Below, piece by piece: positions 54,049 through 64,000 of a stretch of DNA of 64,000 bases. The first letter of the stretch is position 1, and every line of letters begins with the position of its first letter. Under the pieces are notes generated by a model that saw only the letters and a list, made by a program, of their open reading frames with translations, had not been told where the DNA came from and searched no databases. Origin of the DNA: Pseudothauera nasutitermitis. Its GTDB lineage: Bacteria; Pseudomonadota; Gammaproteobacteria; Burkholderiales; Rhodocyclaceae. The stretch spans positions 124,001-188,000 of the forward strand of contig NZ_SSOC01000002.1 in the NCBI RefSeq assembly GCF_004801295.1, in the 5' to 3' direction. The position numbers and the translations under genes were made by a program.

Positions 54049-54819
54049 TCAGCGGACGATACCGCGTCCGCTGATGGAGATGAATTCGGCGAAAGGCCCG
54101 GCTTCCGGATGCTCGGCGACGATGCCGCGCACCTGCTCGCGCGCTTCGTCCAGTGTCAGGCCGCTGCGATAGAGTGCGCGGTAGGCACGCTTGATGGCCG
54201 CGATGGCCTCGGCGGAAAAGCCCCGCCGCTTCAGCCCCTCGCTGTTGATGCCGTGCGGACGCGCGGGATTGCCGGAGACCGTGACGAAGGGCGGCAGATC
54301 CTGCAGCAGCACGGTGCCCACGCCGCAGAAGCTGTGCGCGCCGACGCGGCCGAACTGGTGCACCCCGGTGAAACCGCCGAGGATCGCCCAGTCGCCCACG
54401 TGCACATGGCCGGCCAGCGTGGCGTTGTTGGCGAAGATGGTGTGGTCGCCGACCTGGCAGTCGTGCGCCACGTGCACGGAAGCCATGATCCAGTTGTCGC
54501 TGCCGACGCGGGTCACCCCGGCATCCTGGCTGGTACCGACGTTGAACGAGCAGTATTCGCGGATGGTGTTGCGGTCGCCGATTTCCAGGCGGGTCGGCTC
54601 GCCGTCGTACTTCTTGTCCTGCGGCTTGGCGCCGATGGAGCAGAACTGGAAGATCTCGTTGTCGCGGCCGATGCGCGTATGGCCTTCGACGACCACATGC
54701 GGGCCGATCTTCGTGCCATCGCCGATTTCGACGTGCTCGCCGATGATGGAATACGGGCCGACCGAGACGTTGGCGCCGATGCGCGCTCCCGGATGAACGA
54801 TGGCGGTCGGGTGGATCAT
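54049..54819 (-). CDS. lpxA: Acyl-ACP--UDP-N-acetylglucosamine O-acyltransferase
   Basis: 256-residue left-handed beta-helix acyltransferase, the first step of lipid A synthesis. Starts [15 protein letters not shown]; hexapeptide repeats run to about 180; catalytic His in the [12 protein letters not shown] region; [10 protein letters not shown] follows. ATG 54819 overlaps the fabZ stop by one base (TGATG). Confidence 0.97.
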   Translation of the reverse strand: MIHPTAIVHPGARIGANVSVGPYSIIGEHVEIGDGTKIGPHVVVEGHTRIGRDNEIFQFCSIGAKPQDKKYDGEPTRLEIGDRNTIREYCSFNVGTSQDAGVTRVGSDNWIMASVHVAHDCQVGDHTIFANNATLAGHVHVGDWAILGGFTGVHQFGRVGAHSFCGVGTVLLQDLPPFVTVSGNPARPHGINSEGLKRRGFSAEAIAAIKRAYRALYRSGLTLDEAREQVRGIVAEHPEAGPFAEFISISGRGIVR

Positions 54820-55253
54820 CACTTGGCCTTGAGCGCGCACATCAGTTCGGCTTCGGTGGCGATCTGGTCATTCACGCGCGCCACGCCCTTGTACTTGTAG
54901 ATGTTGCGCTTGCCCTGCAGGATCTCGACGTCGAACACGAGCTGGTCGCCCGGCACCACCTGGCGCTTGAAGCGCACGTTGTCGATCCCGGCGAACAGCA
55001 CCACCGAGTTTTCGTCCGGCACCACGCCCATGGTCTTGAACGACAGCAGCGCGGCGACCTGGGCCATGGCCTCGACGATCAGCACGCCCGGCATCACCGG
55101 ATGCCCGGGGAAATGCCCGGGAAAGAACGGTTCGTTGATGGTGACGTTCTTCACCGCCAGGATGCGCTTGCCTTCCTCGATCTGCAGGACGCGGTCGACG
55201 AGCAGGAAGGGATAGCGGTGCGGGAGGTACTGCAGGATTTCGTTGATGTCCAT
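54819..55253 (-). CDS. fabZ: 3-hydroxyacyl-ACP dehydratase FabZ
   Basis: 144-residue hot-dog dehydratase of fatty acid synthesis. [13 protein letters not shown], catalytic [19 protein letters not shown] (His/Glu) intact. Three bases after lpxD, immediately before lpxA, as in most proteobacteria. Confidence 0.97.
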   Translation of the reverse strand: MDINEILQYLPHRYPFLLVDRVLQIEEGKRILAVKNVTINEPFFPGHFPGHPVMPGVLIVEAMAQVAALLSFKTMGVVPDENSVVLFAGIDNVRFKRQVVPGDQLVFDVEILQGKRNIYKYKGVARVNDQIATEAELMCALKAK

Positions 55254-55256
55254 GAG

Positions 55257-56282
55257 TTACTCGGCCGGATCGGCCTTGTCGAGACGTTGTTCGAGGGCGC
55301 GTATTCTATCCGCCATGGCATCCAGATGGCGCAGGTGGGCGAAATTGCGCACCCATTCCGGGTGGCTTTGCACAGGCAGGCTGGCGGTATACACGCCGGC
55401 GCGGGCGATCGACTTGGTGACCAGCGTGCCCGCCGAGACGACCACGTCGTCGGCGATGCTCAGATGCCCGATGATGCCGGCCTGCCCGCCGATCATGCAG
55501 CGCGCGCCGATCACCGTGCTGCCGGCGATCCCCACGCAGCCGGCGATCGCGGTGTGCGCGCCGATGCGCACGTTGTGGGCGATCTGGATCTGGTTGTCGA
55601 GCTTGGCGCCTTCGCCGATCACCGTGTCGTCGAGCGCGCCGCGGTCGATCGTGGTGTTGGCGCCGATCTCCACGTCGTCGCCGACCAGCACGCGGCCGGT
55701 CTGCGGGATCTTGACCCAGCGGCCGTCGCGTTCCCGCGCGAAGCCGAAGCCGTCCGCGCCGATCACCACGCCGGCATGCAGGATGCAGCGCGCACCGATG
55801 CGGCAGCCGTGGTAGATGCTCACATTGGCGTGCAGCACGCTGTGCGCGCCGATGTGCGCATCACGCCCCACATGACAGCCCGGCCCGATCACCGCGCCTT
55901 CGCCGATCAGCGCGCCGGCCTCGACGACCGCGCCGGGCGCGATGCTGACCGACGGCGGCACATCCGCCATCACCGTCGCGCCGGGATGGAGACCCGCTGG
56001 CGGCAGCACCGGTGGATTGAACAGCTGCGCGACCCGCGCGAAATAGACGTAGGGATCGGCCGTGACGATGCGCGGCAATACGGTGGATTCCCGCGCATCG
56101 GGCGCGAGGATGACCGCCGATGCGCGGCAATCCTTCAGGCGGGAGGCGTACTTGCGGTTGGCGAGAAACGCCAGATCGCCCTCTCCCCCCGTATCCAGTG
56201 TGGCAATCCGGCCCACCCGGACCGCAGGATCGCCGATCAGTTCCCCGCCCAGCCGGGCGACCAGTTCATCGAGTCGGAACAT
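55257..56282 (-). CDS. lpxD: UDP-3-O-(3-hydroxymyristoyl)glucosamine N-acyltransferase
   Basis: 341-residue trimeric acyltransferase, third step of lipid A synthesis. N-terminal uridine-binding domain (1-100), hexapeptide beta-helix (about 105-300) with IAHNVRIGAHTAIAG catalytic His region, and a C-terminal helix (HLRHLDAMADRIRALEQRL). Confidence 0.97.
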   Translation of the reverse strand: MFRLDELVARLGGELIGDPAVRVGRIATLDTGGEGDLAFLANRKYASRLKDCRASAVILAPDARESTVLPRIVTADPYVYFARVAQLFNPPVLPPAGLHPGATVMADVPPSVSIAPGAVVEAGALIGEGAVIGPGCHVGRDAHIGAHSVLHANVSIYHGCRIGARCILHAGVVIGADGFGFARERDGRWVKIPQTGRVLVGDDVEIGANTTIDRGALDDTVIGEGAKLDNQIQIAHNVRIGAHTAIAGCVGIAGSTVIGARCMIGGQAGIIGHLSIADDVVVSAGTLVTKSIARAGVYTASLPVQSHPEWVRNFAHLRHLDAMADRIRALEQRLDKADPAE

Positions 56283-56298
56283 CGGGCGGGGACGTCGC

Positions 56299-56802
56299 TC
56301 AGCGCGCTTCGGAGAGCGCCTTGATCACCTTCTCGGTGATGTCGATGCGGGGGCTGGCGTACACCGCCTCCTGGAAGATGATGTCGTACTTCTCATCCTC
56401 GGCGATCTTCTTGACCGCCGCGTTGGCCTTGTCCAGCACGGTCGCCAGTTCCTCGTTGCGGCGCTGGTTGAGATCCTCGCGGAACTCGCGCTGCTTGCGC
56501 TGGAAATCGCGGTTCAGGTCGTTGAGCGTGCGCTCCTTGTTGCGCCGATCCGATTCGGCCATCGTCACCCCGCCGCGTTCGAGCTCTTCCTGCAGCGCCT
56601 GCAGGTCGGCGGCCATGCGCTGCAGTTCCTGATCGCGGCGTTCGAATTCCTTTTCCAGGCGCTGCTGCGCGCGCACCGCCGGCGCAGCCTCGCGCATCAC
56701 GCGGTCGGTATTGACGACACCGATCTTCGACTCGGCGATCGCGCCCTGCGCCATGAAGGCCAGCACGGCGGCGAGCAGAACGGAAGTGGTACGGACTTTC
56801 AC
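56299..56802 (-). CDS. skp: Periplasmic chaperone Skp / OmpH family
   Basis: 167-residue periplasmic chaperone. Signal peptide 1-23 (cleaved near AIA-E), KIGVVNTDRVMREA core strand, and a long charged coiled-coil arm (about 50-130) typical of the jellyfish-shaped trimer that escorts outer-membrane proteins to BamA. Sits between bamA and lpxD. Confidence 0.95.
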   Translation of the reverse strand: MKVRTTSVLLAAVLAFMAQGAIAESKIGVVNTDRVMREAAPAVRAQQRLEKEFERRDQELQRMAADLQALQEELERGGVTMAESDRRNKERTLNDLNRDFQRKQREFREDLNQRRNEELATVLDKANAAVKKIAEDEKYDIIFQEAVYASPRIDITEKVIKALSEAR

Positions 56803-56839
56803 TTGAAACCTCCAGCAAAACCGGTCGAACGCGACCGGA

Positions 56840-59185
56840 TCAGAACATCGAGCCGAGTTGGAATTGGAAGCGCTGAATCTCGTCGTCGCTATCCTTCTTC
56901 AGCGGGAAACCCAGACCGAACTTCAGCGGCCCGATCGGCGAATTCCACGAGAACGCGAGACCGGTACTGTAGCGCAGATCGCTGAAATTCAGCTTCTGCT
57001 GACGCCCTTGCAGATCCTCGCCCCATACGTAACCGGCATCGAGGAACACCGACATGCGGAAGGAGCGGTCGGTACCCGAGCCCGGCAGCGGGAAATAGAA
57101 TTCCGCGTTGCCGACGACCTTCCGGGTACCCCCCATCGAATCGCCGTTTTCGTCCTTGGGCCCCAGCGAGCTTTGTTCGAAGCCGCGCACCGACCCCAGA
57201 CCGCCGACGTAGAAATTCTTGTAGAACGGCATCTCCTTGCCGCGCAGCCCCTTCGCCCAGCCGACCTCGCCGTTGAGCATCAGCGCGTAGTCGCGTCCGA
57301 TCGGGAACCAGTGCTGGTACTGGTAGCCGGCCTTCACGTAGGACAGGTCGCCGATCGGCGTGGCGAGCTCGGCATACAGGTTCTGATAGACCCCCTGGCG
57401 CGGATACAGGAAGCTGTCGCGTTTGTCGCTCGCCCAGCCGGCGGTCAGCGTGAGGCTGTTGGCGGTGAACTTGCAGTCATCCGTGATGGCATTCGTGCAG
57501 CCGTTCTGCTGGGCGAAGCGCCGGTACTGGAGCGATGACGGGTAGGTCGAGTTGCTGCCGAAGGTGGTCACCTCGGTCCGGTCGACGCCGACGCCGACGT
57601 TGACCGTGTCGTCTTCGCTGATCGGGAAGCCGAGACGCATGCCGACCCCGGTGGAAACCGTCTTGTAGGGCGAAATCGAGTAATACGCGTCGGTAGCATC
57701 GTAGGTGCGGTGGTACACATCCCAGCCCAGGCTGACGCCGTCGACCGTGTAGTACGGATCGGTAAAGGACAGTGCGTAGGTACGGCCCGTCTTGCTGGTG
57801 TTGATGCCGAAGGTGACCGCATTGCCGCTGCCGAACATGTTCTGCTGGGAGATCGAGGCCTGCAGGCTGATCCGCTCCGAACTGGAGAACCCCGCACCCA
57901 GCATCAGGTTGCCCGTTGCGCGCTCCTTCACGGTGAAATCGACATCGACCTGGTCGGTGGTGCCCGGCACGGGCGGGGTTTCGACGTTGACCTCGTCGAA
58001 GAAGCCGAGCCGATCCACACGCGTGCGGGAGCGGTTGATCGCCTCCGCGTCGTACCACGCCCCTTCCATCTGGCGCATCTCGCGGCGCACCACCTCGTCG
58101 CGGGTCTTGGTGTTGCCGCCGACGTTGATGCGCCGTACATAGACCCGGCGGCCCGGGTCGACGATGATGGTGAAGGCGACTTCGCGTTTTTCCTTATCGA
58201 CTTCCGGCGCGGCGTTGACGTTGGCGAACGCGTAGCCTTCGTTGCCCAGCAGGTCCGTGATCGCCTTGGTGGTTTCGGTCAGGCGCTCGCGGGAGAACAC
58301 TTCACCCGGATGAATTTGGGTGGCCTTGCGATAGGCCTCCTCGTCGAGCACCAGATCGCCGGTGTAGCGCACACTGGATACCGTGTACTTCTCCCCCTCG
58401 GAGATGCTGATGGTGATGTAGATATCACGCTTGTCCGGGGTGATCGAAACCTGGGTGGAATCGATGTTGAAATCGAGGTAGCCGCGGTCCATGTAATGGG
58501 AGCGCAGGGTCTCCAGGTCCGCGGACAATTTCTGGCGGGAGTACTGATCGTTCTTGGTGTACCAGGTCAGCCAGCCAGGCGTGCGCAACTGGAGAAGATC
58601 GATCAGATCGGACTCCTTGAACGCCGAGGCGCCGATGATGTTGATCTGGCGGATCTTCGCCACCTCGCCCTCGTCCACGGTGAAATTCACCGCGACCCGG
58701 TTGCGCTCCAGCGGCGTCACCGTGGTGGTGATCACCGCGGAGTACTTGCCGCGCGACAGGTACTGGCGCTTCAGTTCCTGCTCGGCACGCTCGACCAGCG
58801 AACGGTCGAAGATGCGCGCCTCGGCCAGCCCGACTTCGCGCAGACCCTTCTTGAGCGCTTCCTTGTCGAACTCCTTGACGCCGACGAAATCGATCTGCGC
58901 GATGGCCGGGCGCTCGTCGATGAACACCACCAGCACTTCGTTCTCGACCTCGATGCGCACGTCGCGGAAGAAGCCCGTGGCGAACAGCGCACGGATGGCC
59001 TCGGCGGCCTGCTCCTCGGTGAAGGTGTCGCCGACACGGACCGGCAGATAGTTGAACACCGTGCCGGCTTCGGTGCGCTGTATGCCTTCGACCCGGATAT
59101 CCTTGACCACGAAGGGTTCGAAGGCCATTGCCGGAGCGGACGCAAACAGGGCCACCATCAGCCCGGAGAGGAGCTTACGATTCAT
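56840..59185 (-). CDS. bamA: Outer membrane protein assembly factor BamA
   Basis: 781-residue Omp85 protein. Signal peptide (1-21, AMA-F), five POTRA domains (about 22-420; e.g. FVVKDIRVEGIQRTEAGTVF) and a C-terminal 16-strand barrel with the SVRGFEQSSLGPKD loop (the conserved VRGF of Omp85) and terminal FQLGSMF. It folds outer-membrane proteins, including the six receptors of this window. Six bases after rseP. Confidence 0.97.
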   Translation of the reverse strand: MNRKLLSGLMVALFASAPAMAFEPFVVKDIRVEGIQRTEAGTVFNYLPVRVGDTFTEEQAAEAIRALFATGFFRDVRIEVENEVLVVFIDERPAIAQIDFVGVKEFDKEALKKGLREVGLAEARIFDRSLVERAEQELKRQYLSRGKYSAVITTTVTPLERNRVAVNFTVDEGEVAKIRQINIIGASAFKESDLIDLLQLRTPGWLTWYTKNDQYSRQKLSADLETLRSHYMDRGYLDFNIDSTQVSITPDKRDIYITISISEGEKYTVSSVRYTGDLVLDEEAYRKATQIHPGEVFSRERLTETTKAITDLLGNEGYAFANVNAAPEVDKEKREVAFTIIVDPGRRVYVRRINVGGNTKTRDEVVRREMRQMEGAWYDAEAINRSRTRVDRLGFFDEVNVETPPVPGTTDQVDVDFTVKERATGNLMLGAGFSSSERISLQASISQQNMFGSGNAVTFGINTSKTGRTYALSFTDPYYTVDGVSLGWDVYHRTYDATDAYYSISPYKTVSTGVGMRLGFPISEDDTVNVGVGVDRTEVTTFGSNSTYPSSLQYRRFAQQNGCTNAITDDCKFTANSLTLTAGWASDKRDSFLYPRQGVYQNLYAELATPIGDLSYVKAGYQYQHWFPIGRDYALMLNGEVGWAKGLRGKEMPFYKNFYVGGLGSVRGFEQSSLGPKDENGDSMGGTRKVVGNAEFYFPLPGSGTDRSFRMSVFLDAGYVWGEDLQGRQQKLNFSDLRYSTGLAFSWNSPIGPLKFGLGFPLKKDSDDEIQRFQFQLGSMF

Positions 59186-59191
59186 CAGGTA

Positions 59192-60556
59192 TCAGCCGGA
59201 AACAAGACGGGAGATGTCGTTATAAAAGGCGAACGCCATGAGCATGGCGAGAAGGACCAGGCCGACCTGCTGTCCAATTTCCATCACGCGTTCGGGAACG
59301 GGGCCGCCCTTTAAAATTTCGATCGTATAGTACATCAAATGCCCCCCGTCCAGAACGGGGATCGGCAGCAGGTTCAGCACGCCCAGGCTGATGCTGATCA
59401 GGGCTACGAAGCGCAGGTAGTGGGACCACCCGAGCTGTGCCGTCTGCCCGGCGTAGTCGGCGATGGTGACCGGCCCGGAGAGGTTCTTCCACGACACGTC
59501 GCCGGTGATCATGCGGCCGATCATGCGCAGGCTGAGCACACTGGTTTCCCAGGTCTGGCGCACTGCCTTGCCCAGACCGTCGAACGGTCCGTAGCGCACC
59601 ACCGCGAACAGCGCGTCGCGCTCGCCTTCCGCCGGACGGGCCACGGCAACGCCGATGCGCCCCACCCGCTCGCCACTCTCGGTGGCGACCTCGGGCAGCA
59701 GCGTCACCGCGATTTCCTGCCCGGCGCGCTCGACCACGGCCGGCAGCGCCTCGCCGGCGGATTCGCGCACGCGCGACACCAGTTCCGTCCAGGAATCCAG
59801 GGGCTCGCCGCCGAGCAGGATGAAACGGTCGCCTTCGCGCAGCCCCGCGCGCTCGGCCGCCCCGCCGGGCATCAACTGGCCGATTACCGGATCGATGAGC
59901 GGACGCCAGGGCAGCAGGCCGATGCGCACCACCAGATCCTCATCCGCTTCGATGGCGACGCCTGCGAGATCGAGCGTGCGTGTGGCCTCCACGCCTTCGG
60001 CAGTGCGCACCTGGAGATGCACCTGGCGCGCGTCCAGCGCATGGCGCAGCAGCGCCCAGCGCAAATCCTGCCAGCTGCGTACGGACTGCCCGTCGACCGC
60101 GGTCACCAGATCGCCGTCCTGCACTCCCGCACTGGCCGCGATGCTCGGGCCGTCCATCAGTGCAAGGCGCGGGCGCAGCTCTTCCACGCCACCGACGAAC
60201 AGCGCCCAATAGACCACGATGGCAAGCAGGAAATTGGCCAGCGGGCCAGCCGCCACGATGGCGAAGCGACGATAGACCGACTGGCGGTTGAAGGCGCGGT
60301 GGAGCTCGTCCGCCGGCACCTCGCCCTCGCGCTCATCGAGCATTTTCACGTAGCCGCCGAGCGGGAACGCGGCCAGCGCCCATTCGGTGCGGTCCCTGCC
60401 GGCCCGCCAGGCCACCAGCGGCTTGCCGAAGCCGATGGAAAAGCGCAGTACCTTGACGCCGCACCAGCGTGCCACGAGGTAATGGCCCAGTTCGTGGATC
60501 AGGATCAGCAGACCGAGTGCCGCGACGAAAGGGATCAGATAGTCGAACAGGTTCAT
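59192..60556 (-). CDS. rseP: Site-2 protease RseP
   Basis: 454-residue inner-membrane zinc protease of the envelope stress response. Zinc motif HELGH in [13 protein letters not shown], two PDZ domains (about 115-310) and LDGGHLMYY near the C-terminus. In siderophore signalling, RseP also trims FecR-type anti-sigma factors in several bacteria, so it probably serves the six FecR proteins upstream (known for the family, inferred here). Overlaps dxr by 4 bases. Confidence 0.97.
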   Translation of the reverse strand: MNLFDYLIPFVAALGLLILIHELGHYLVARWCGVKVLRFSIGFGKPLVAWRAGRDRTEWALAAFPLGGYVKMLDEREGEVPADELHRAFNRQSVYRRFAIVAAGPLANFLLAIVVYWALFVGGVEELRPRLALMDGPSIAASAGVQDGDLVTAVDGQSVRSWQDLRWALLRHALDARQVHLQVRTAEGVEATRTLDLAGVAIEADEDLVVRIGLLPWRPLIDPVIGQLMPGGAAERAGLREGDRFILLGGEPLDSWTELVSRVRESAGEALPAVVERAGQEIAVTLLPEVATESGERVGRIGVAVARPAEGERDALFAVVRYGPFDGLGKAVRQTWETSVLSLRMIGRMITGDVSWKNLSGPVTIADYAGQTAQLGWSHYLRFVALISISLGVLNLLPIPVLDGGHLMYYTIEILKGGPVPERVMEIGQQVGLVLLAMLMAFAFYNDISRLVSG

Positions 60557-61743
60557 GAGCGGTTCCGGATTTCCTCTCGCGCGACCTGGCGCGCGCGCCC
60601 GTCGGCGGCGAGGATGGCGTCGAGGGAGTCGACCGGCAGCGCGCGCACGCGTTCCAGCGTGGCGGCGATCACCTCCGCGATGCGCCGGAAACCCAGCCGC
60701 CGGTCGAGGAAGGCGGCCACCGCCTCTTCATTGGCGGCATTGAGCACCGCCGGGGCCGCCCCGCCCTCGCGCAATGCCTGATAGGCCAGCGCCAGGCAGG
60801 GAAAGCGCTCGAAATCCGGACGCTCGAAAGTCAGCCTGGCGATCTCGAACAGATCCAGGGAACGCACGCCGGCCTCGATGCGCGCCGGCCAGCCCAGCGC
60901 GTGGGCGATCGGCGTGCGCATGTCCGGGTTGCCGAGCTGGGCGAGCACCGAGCCGTCCACGTACTCGACCATCGAGTGGATGACGCTCTGCGGATGCACC
61001 ACCACCTCGATCTGTTCGGCCGGCGCGCCGAACAGCCAATGCGCCTCGATGACTTCGAGGCCCTTGTTCATCATGGTCGCGGAATCGACAGAGATCTTGC
61101 GGCCCATCACCCAGTTGGGATGCGCGCAGGCCTGCTCCGGGGTCACCGCTTCCAGTTCGGCCGGCGCCGTGTCGCGGAACGGCCCGCCGGAGGCAGTCAA
61201 CAGGATGCGCCGCACGCCACTGGCCGCCGGATTGCGTTCGAAGCGCTCCGGCAAGGCCTGGAAGACCGCATTGTGCTCACTGTCGATGGGCAGCAGCACG
61301 GCGCCACTGGCGCGCACCGCGTCCATGAACAAGGCGCCGGAGAGCACCAGGGCTTCCTTGTTGGCGAGCAGGATGCGCTTGCCCGCCTGCGCGGCGGCAA
61401 GGGTCGGCGGCAGACCGGCGGCACCGACGATGGCGGCCATCACCGTGTCGGTTTCCGGCGCGGCGGCCACGTCGATCAGCGCTTGGGGGCCTTCCAGCAC
61501 CTCGGTCCGGCTGCCGGCATCCGCCAGCCGCGTGCGCAGCTCGGCCGCCGCCGCGGGCAGTTCCAGCGCGGCGAAACGCGGTGCGAAGCGCATGCATTGC
61601 TCGAACAGGAGGTCGATATTGCGGTGCGCGCTGAGCGCGAAAACTTCGAAGTGTTGCGGGTGGCGGGCCACCACGTCGAGCGTGGACACGCCGATGGAGC
61701 CGGTGGCGCCAAGCACGGTGATGCGCTGTCTGCTGGGGGTCAT
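60553..61743 (-). CDS. dxr: 1-deoxy-D-xylulose 5-phosphate reductoisomerase
   Basis: 396-residue NADPH enzyme of the MEP isoprenoid pathway. [14 protein letters not shown] nucleotide motif, [10 protein letters not shown], and the metal-binding [10 protein letters not shown] with [17 protein letters not shown]. Three bases after cdsA. Confidence 0.97.
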   Translation of the reverse strand: MTPSRQRITVLGATGSIGVSTLDVVARHPQHFEVFALSAHRNIDLLFEQCMRFAPRFAALELPAAAAELRTRLADAGSRTEVLEGPQALIDVAAAPETDTVMAAIVGAAGLPPTLAAAQAGKRILLANKEALVLSGALFMDAVRASGAVLLPIDSEHNAVFQALPERFERNPAASGVRRILLTASGGPFRDTAPAELEAVTPEQACAHPNWVMGRKISVDSATMMNKGLEVIEAHWLFGAPAEQIEVVVHPQSVIHSMVEYVDGSVLAQLGNPDMRTPIAHALGWPARIEAGVRSLDLFEIARLTFERPDFERFPCLALAYQALREGGAAPAVLNAANEEAVAAFLDRRLGFRRIAEVIAATLERVRALPVDSLDAILAADGRARQVAREEIRNRS

Positions 61744-61746
61744 GAG

Positions 61747-62574
61747 TCAGCGGGCGAACCAGAGGGCCGCCAGACCAATCAGCGGCAAGGTGGAAGTGAT
61801 GCTGTCGATGCGGTCGAGAATGCCGCCATGCCCGGGCAGCAGCGAACCGCTGTCCTTCAGGCCGACCTGGCGCTTGAGCAGCGATTCGAACAGATCGCCC
61901 ATGACGCTCACCGCAGTCAGCACGATCAACGCGGCGCTCAGCGCCAGCAGCCCGGCGGCGCCGGAAAACGGCCCCTGCGCCAATCCATTCACCAGCAGGC
62001 CGTATACCACCACGCCCAGCAGCGCGCCGTAGACGCCTTCCCAGGACTTCCCCGGACTGATGGCCGGGGCCAGCTTGCGGCGGCCGAAAGCGCGCCCGGT
62101 GAAATACGCGGCGATGTCGGCAATCCAGCAGATCGCCATCGCCGCCAGCAACAGCCAGGCGCCGAACTGGCGCAGGTGGGCGAGCGCGAGCGCCGGCGGC
62201 AGCAGCACCACGAGGCCGACCAGGATGGCGCTCGCCAGCCCCGGCACCGGCCACTTGTGCCGCAGCCAGAACGGCACCACGGCCAACCAGAACAACGCAC
62301 TCAGCAGATAGACGGGCAGCAGCACGGCACCCGGCGCACCGTCGGGCCGGGCAAGCCCGGCGTACAGGCCGATCAGCAGGCAGGCGGCGCCCAGCAACGC
62401 GGCAAACGTTACGCGCACGGGTGTGGCCATGCGCGTCAATGCGCCCCACTCCCATCCGGCTGCGGCGCACACCAGCGCGCACAAGGCCAGCCAGCCGATG
62501 GCAGGCAGCAGGAAGATGGCGCCGAGCAGGCCGGCGAGCAGCACTACGGCGGTGATGACGCGCGTCTTAAGCAT
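61747..62574 (-). CDS. cdsA: Phosphatidate cytidylyltransferase
   Basis: 275-residue multi-pass enzyme that forms CDP-diacylglycerol. At least seven hydrophobic helices and the C-terminal signature [20 protein letters not shown] then [15 protein letters not shown] 62574 is inside the end of uppS (8-base overlap) and gives the standard start [11 protein letters not shown]. Confidence 0.96.
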   Translation of the reverse strand: MLKTRVITAVVLLAGLLGAIFLLPAIGWLALCALVCAAAGWEWGALTRMATPVRVTFAALLGAACLLIGLYAGLARPDGAPGAVLLPVYLLSALFWLAVVPFWLRHKWPVPGLASAILVGLVVLLPPALALAHLRQFGAWLLLAAMAICWIADIAAYFTGRAFGRRKLAPAISPGKSWEGVYGALLGVVVYGLLVNGLAQGPFSGAAGLLALSAALIVLTAVSVMGDLFESLLKRQVGLKDSGSLLPGHGGILDRIDSITSTLPLIGLAALWFAR

Positions 62575-63349
62575 GGCCGTCACCCCCCTGCCCGCTCTCG
62601 CGCAGTTGCTCGCTGGTACGCCCGAAACGCCGTTCGCGCGCACGGTAGGAGGCGATCGCCGCATCCAGCGCGGCATCGTCGAAGTCGGGCCACAGGGTAT
62701 CGGTGAAATACAGTTCGGCGTAGGCCAGTTGCCAGAGCAGGAAGTTGCTCACGCGCTGCTCGCCGCCGGTGCGGATGAACAGGTCCGGCTCCGGGGCGAA
62801 GTTCATCGACAGCTCGGCCGCCAGTTCTTCCTCGGTGAACTCGTCCTGGCGCTGCGGATGCTTGCGCACCAGGCGGTTGACCGCCTGCAGGATGTCCCAG
62901 CGCCCGCCGTAATTGGCGGCCACGGTCAGCGTCAGGCGGTCGTTGCCGGCGGTGAGCGCCTCGGCGTTGCGCACCAGTTCGACCAGACCCGGTTCGAAGC
63001 GCGACAGGTCACCGATGACCCGGAAGCGGATGCCGTTCTCGTGCAGGCGCTTGACCTCCTTCTGCAGCGAACGCATGAACAGCTGCATCAGGAAGGACAC
63101 TTCGTCGGCCGGGCGCCGCCAGTTCTCGGAACTGAAGGCGAACAGGGTGAGATGGCCGACGCCGCGCTGCACGCAGGCGCGGATCAGCCCGCGTACCGCC
63201 TCGACGCCACGGGTGTGGCCGGCCACGCGCGGCATCAGGCGCTTGCGCGCCCAGCGCCCGTTGCCGTCCATGATGATGGCGATGTGGCGCGGCACGGCCG
63301 ACACCTCCGGGATGACCCGGGTGGAGCTGGTGAAGGAGGAACCCGCCAT
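62567..63349 (-). CDS. uppS: Isoprenyl (undecaprenyl) diphosphate synthase
   Basis: 260-residue cis-prenyltransferase supplying the lipid carrier for cell wall and O-antigen. [22 protein letters not shown], and [15 protein letters not shown] are intact. A 20-residue N-terminal extension precedes the core; ATG 63349 follows a GGA-rich site. Confidence 0.96.
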   Translation of the reverse strand: MAGSSFTSSTRVIPEVSAVPRHIAIIMDGNGRWARKRLMPRVAGHTRGVEAVRGLIRACVQRGVGHLTLFAFSSENWRRPADEVSFLMQLFMRSLQKEVKRLHENGIRFRVIGDLSRFEPGLVELVRNAEALTAGNDRLTLTVAANYGGRWDILQAVNRLVRKHPQRQDEFTEEELAAELSMNFAPEPDLFIRTGGEQRVSNFLLWQLAYAELYFTDTLWPDFDDAALDAAIASYRARERRFGRTSEQLRESGQGGDGHA

Positions 63350-63395
63350 GGACGGCCGTACCGGGAAGCGGAAGCAGAACGATCCGGAAAGCGGA

Positions 63396-63953
63396 TCAGA
63401 TCTGCATCAGTTCCTGTTCCTTCTGCGCGACCAGCTTGTCGATCTCGGCCACGGAACGGTCGGTGAGCTTCTGGATGTCGTCCTCGGCGCGGCGCTCCTC
63501 GTCCTCGCTGATCAGCTTGTCCTTGACGGCGTCCTTGAGCTGCTGATTGGCATCGCGGCGCAGGTTGCGCACGGCCACCTTGGCGGTTTCGCCTTCGTGG
63601 CGCACCACCTTGGTCAGGTCGCGGCGGCGCTCCTCGGTGAGCGCCGGCATGGGCACGCGGATCAATTCGCCCTGGGCGGCCGGGTTGAGCCCCAGGTCGC
63701 AGTCGCGGATGGCCTTCTCGACCTTGGAGACCATGTTCTTTTCCCACGGCTGCACGCCGATGGTGCGCGCGTCGATCAGGGTGACGTTGGCCACCTGATT
63801 CACCGGCACCATGGAGCCGTAGTATTCCACCATGACGTGATCGAGCAGGCCGGCGTGCGCGCGGCCGGTGCGCACCTTGGCCAGATCGGCCTTGAGCGCG
63901 TCGATCGACTTGTGCATCTTCTGCTCGGTCGTGTTCTTGAGTTCGGGGATCAT
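63396..63953 (-). CDS. frr: Ribosome recycling factor
   Basis: 185-residue RRF, full length, starting [38 protein letters not shown] and a C-terminal [21 protein letters not shown] helix. The frame extends 14 residues upstream but the family length selects 63953. Ten bases separate it from the preceding pyrH end. Confidence 0.97.
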   Translation of the reverse strand: MIPELKNTTEQKMHKSIDALKADLAKVRTGRAHAGLLDHVMVEYYGSMVPVNQVANVTLIDARTIGVQPWEKNMVSKVEKAIRDCDLGLNPAAQGELIRVPMPALTEERRRDLTKVVRHEGETAKVAVRNLRRDANQQLKDAVKDKLISEDEERRAEDDIQKLTDRSVAEIDKLVAQKEQELMQI

Positions 63954-63963
63954 GCGCGAATCC

Positions 63964-64000
63964 TCAGGAATGGACCAACGTGCCTTCGTCCTCACCCATC
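63964..64000 (-). CDS. pyrH: UMP kinase, C-terminal end only
   Basis: The last 11 or so codons of a gene that enters from beyond the window: [11 protein letters not shown] then TGA. The GEDEGT tail resembles the UMP kinase C-terminus (E. coli GEKEGT), and pyrH precedes frr in nearly all proteobacteria. Too short for certainty. Confidence 0.7.
   Translation of the reverse strand, partial: MGEDEGTLVHS

Overview
The window is GC-rich DNA from a Gram-negative bacterium, most likely a betaproteobacterium of the Rhodocyclales type (Thauera/Azoarcus-like). The evidence is the complete lipid A and outer-membrane biogenesis block in the order pyrH-frr-uppS-cdsA-dxr-rseP-bamA-skp-lpxD-fabZ-lpxA-lpxB-rnhB, the FecA-type receptors with signalling domains, and the style of the predicted proteins. 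The taxonomic call is inference. I found no rRNA, tRNA, CRISPR array, insertion sequence or phage gene.

Region 1 (1-31465) is an iron-acquisition island. It holds six modules, each with a FecI-family ECF sigma factor, a FecR-family anti-sigma/sensor and a TonB-dependent siderophore receptor with an N-terminal STN signalling domain, all on the + strand. The expected circuit is: Fur releases the sigma/fecR genes under iron limitation, ferric-siderophore binding to the receptor signals through TonB and STN to FecR, and freed FecI transcribes the receptor. Fur-box-like sites lie before five sigma genes (the first lies off the window), and four receptor leaders share an A-tract plus CACTTT-type element that could be the ECF promoter. 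Two modules are interrupted between fecR and receptor: module 1 by a divergent merR / old-yellow-enzyme pair with a textbook 19-bp-spacer MerR promoter, and module 4 by a RHH/RelE-type toxin-antitoxin pair with its own perfect palindromic operator. Between modules lie a lipoprotein (DUF6491-like), a ParDE-like pair and a GAF-PAS-GGDEF-EAL protein. No siderophore synthesis genes and no tonB/exbBD are present.

Region 2 (31466-36600) is mixed: an anchored OmpA-like protein, a DsbA/FrnE-like thiol oxidoreductase divergent from a LysR regulator, a bestrophin-like channel, a DUF2325 protein with a Fur-box-like site upstream, and a SprA-related putative metalloprotease.

Region 3 (36601-50950) carries mfd, a DUF4332 protein, a cold-shock protein with a strong terminator, a DeaD-like RNA helicase, an M14 carboxypeptidase, yaaA, and a tightly overlapping biotin operon bioA-F-H-C-D (no bioB here).

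Region 4 (50951-64000, all - strand) is the conserved envelope operon described above, followed downstream by a CopD-like membrane protein and a SpoU-type RNA methyltransferase.
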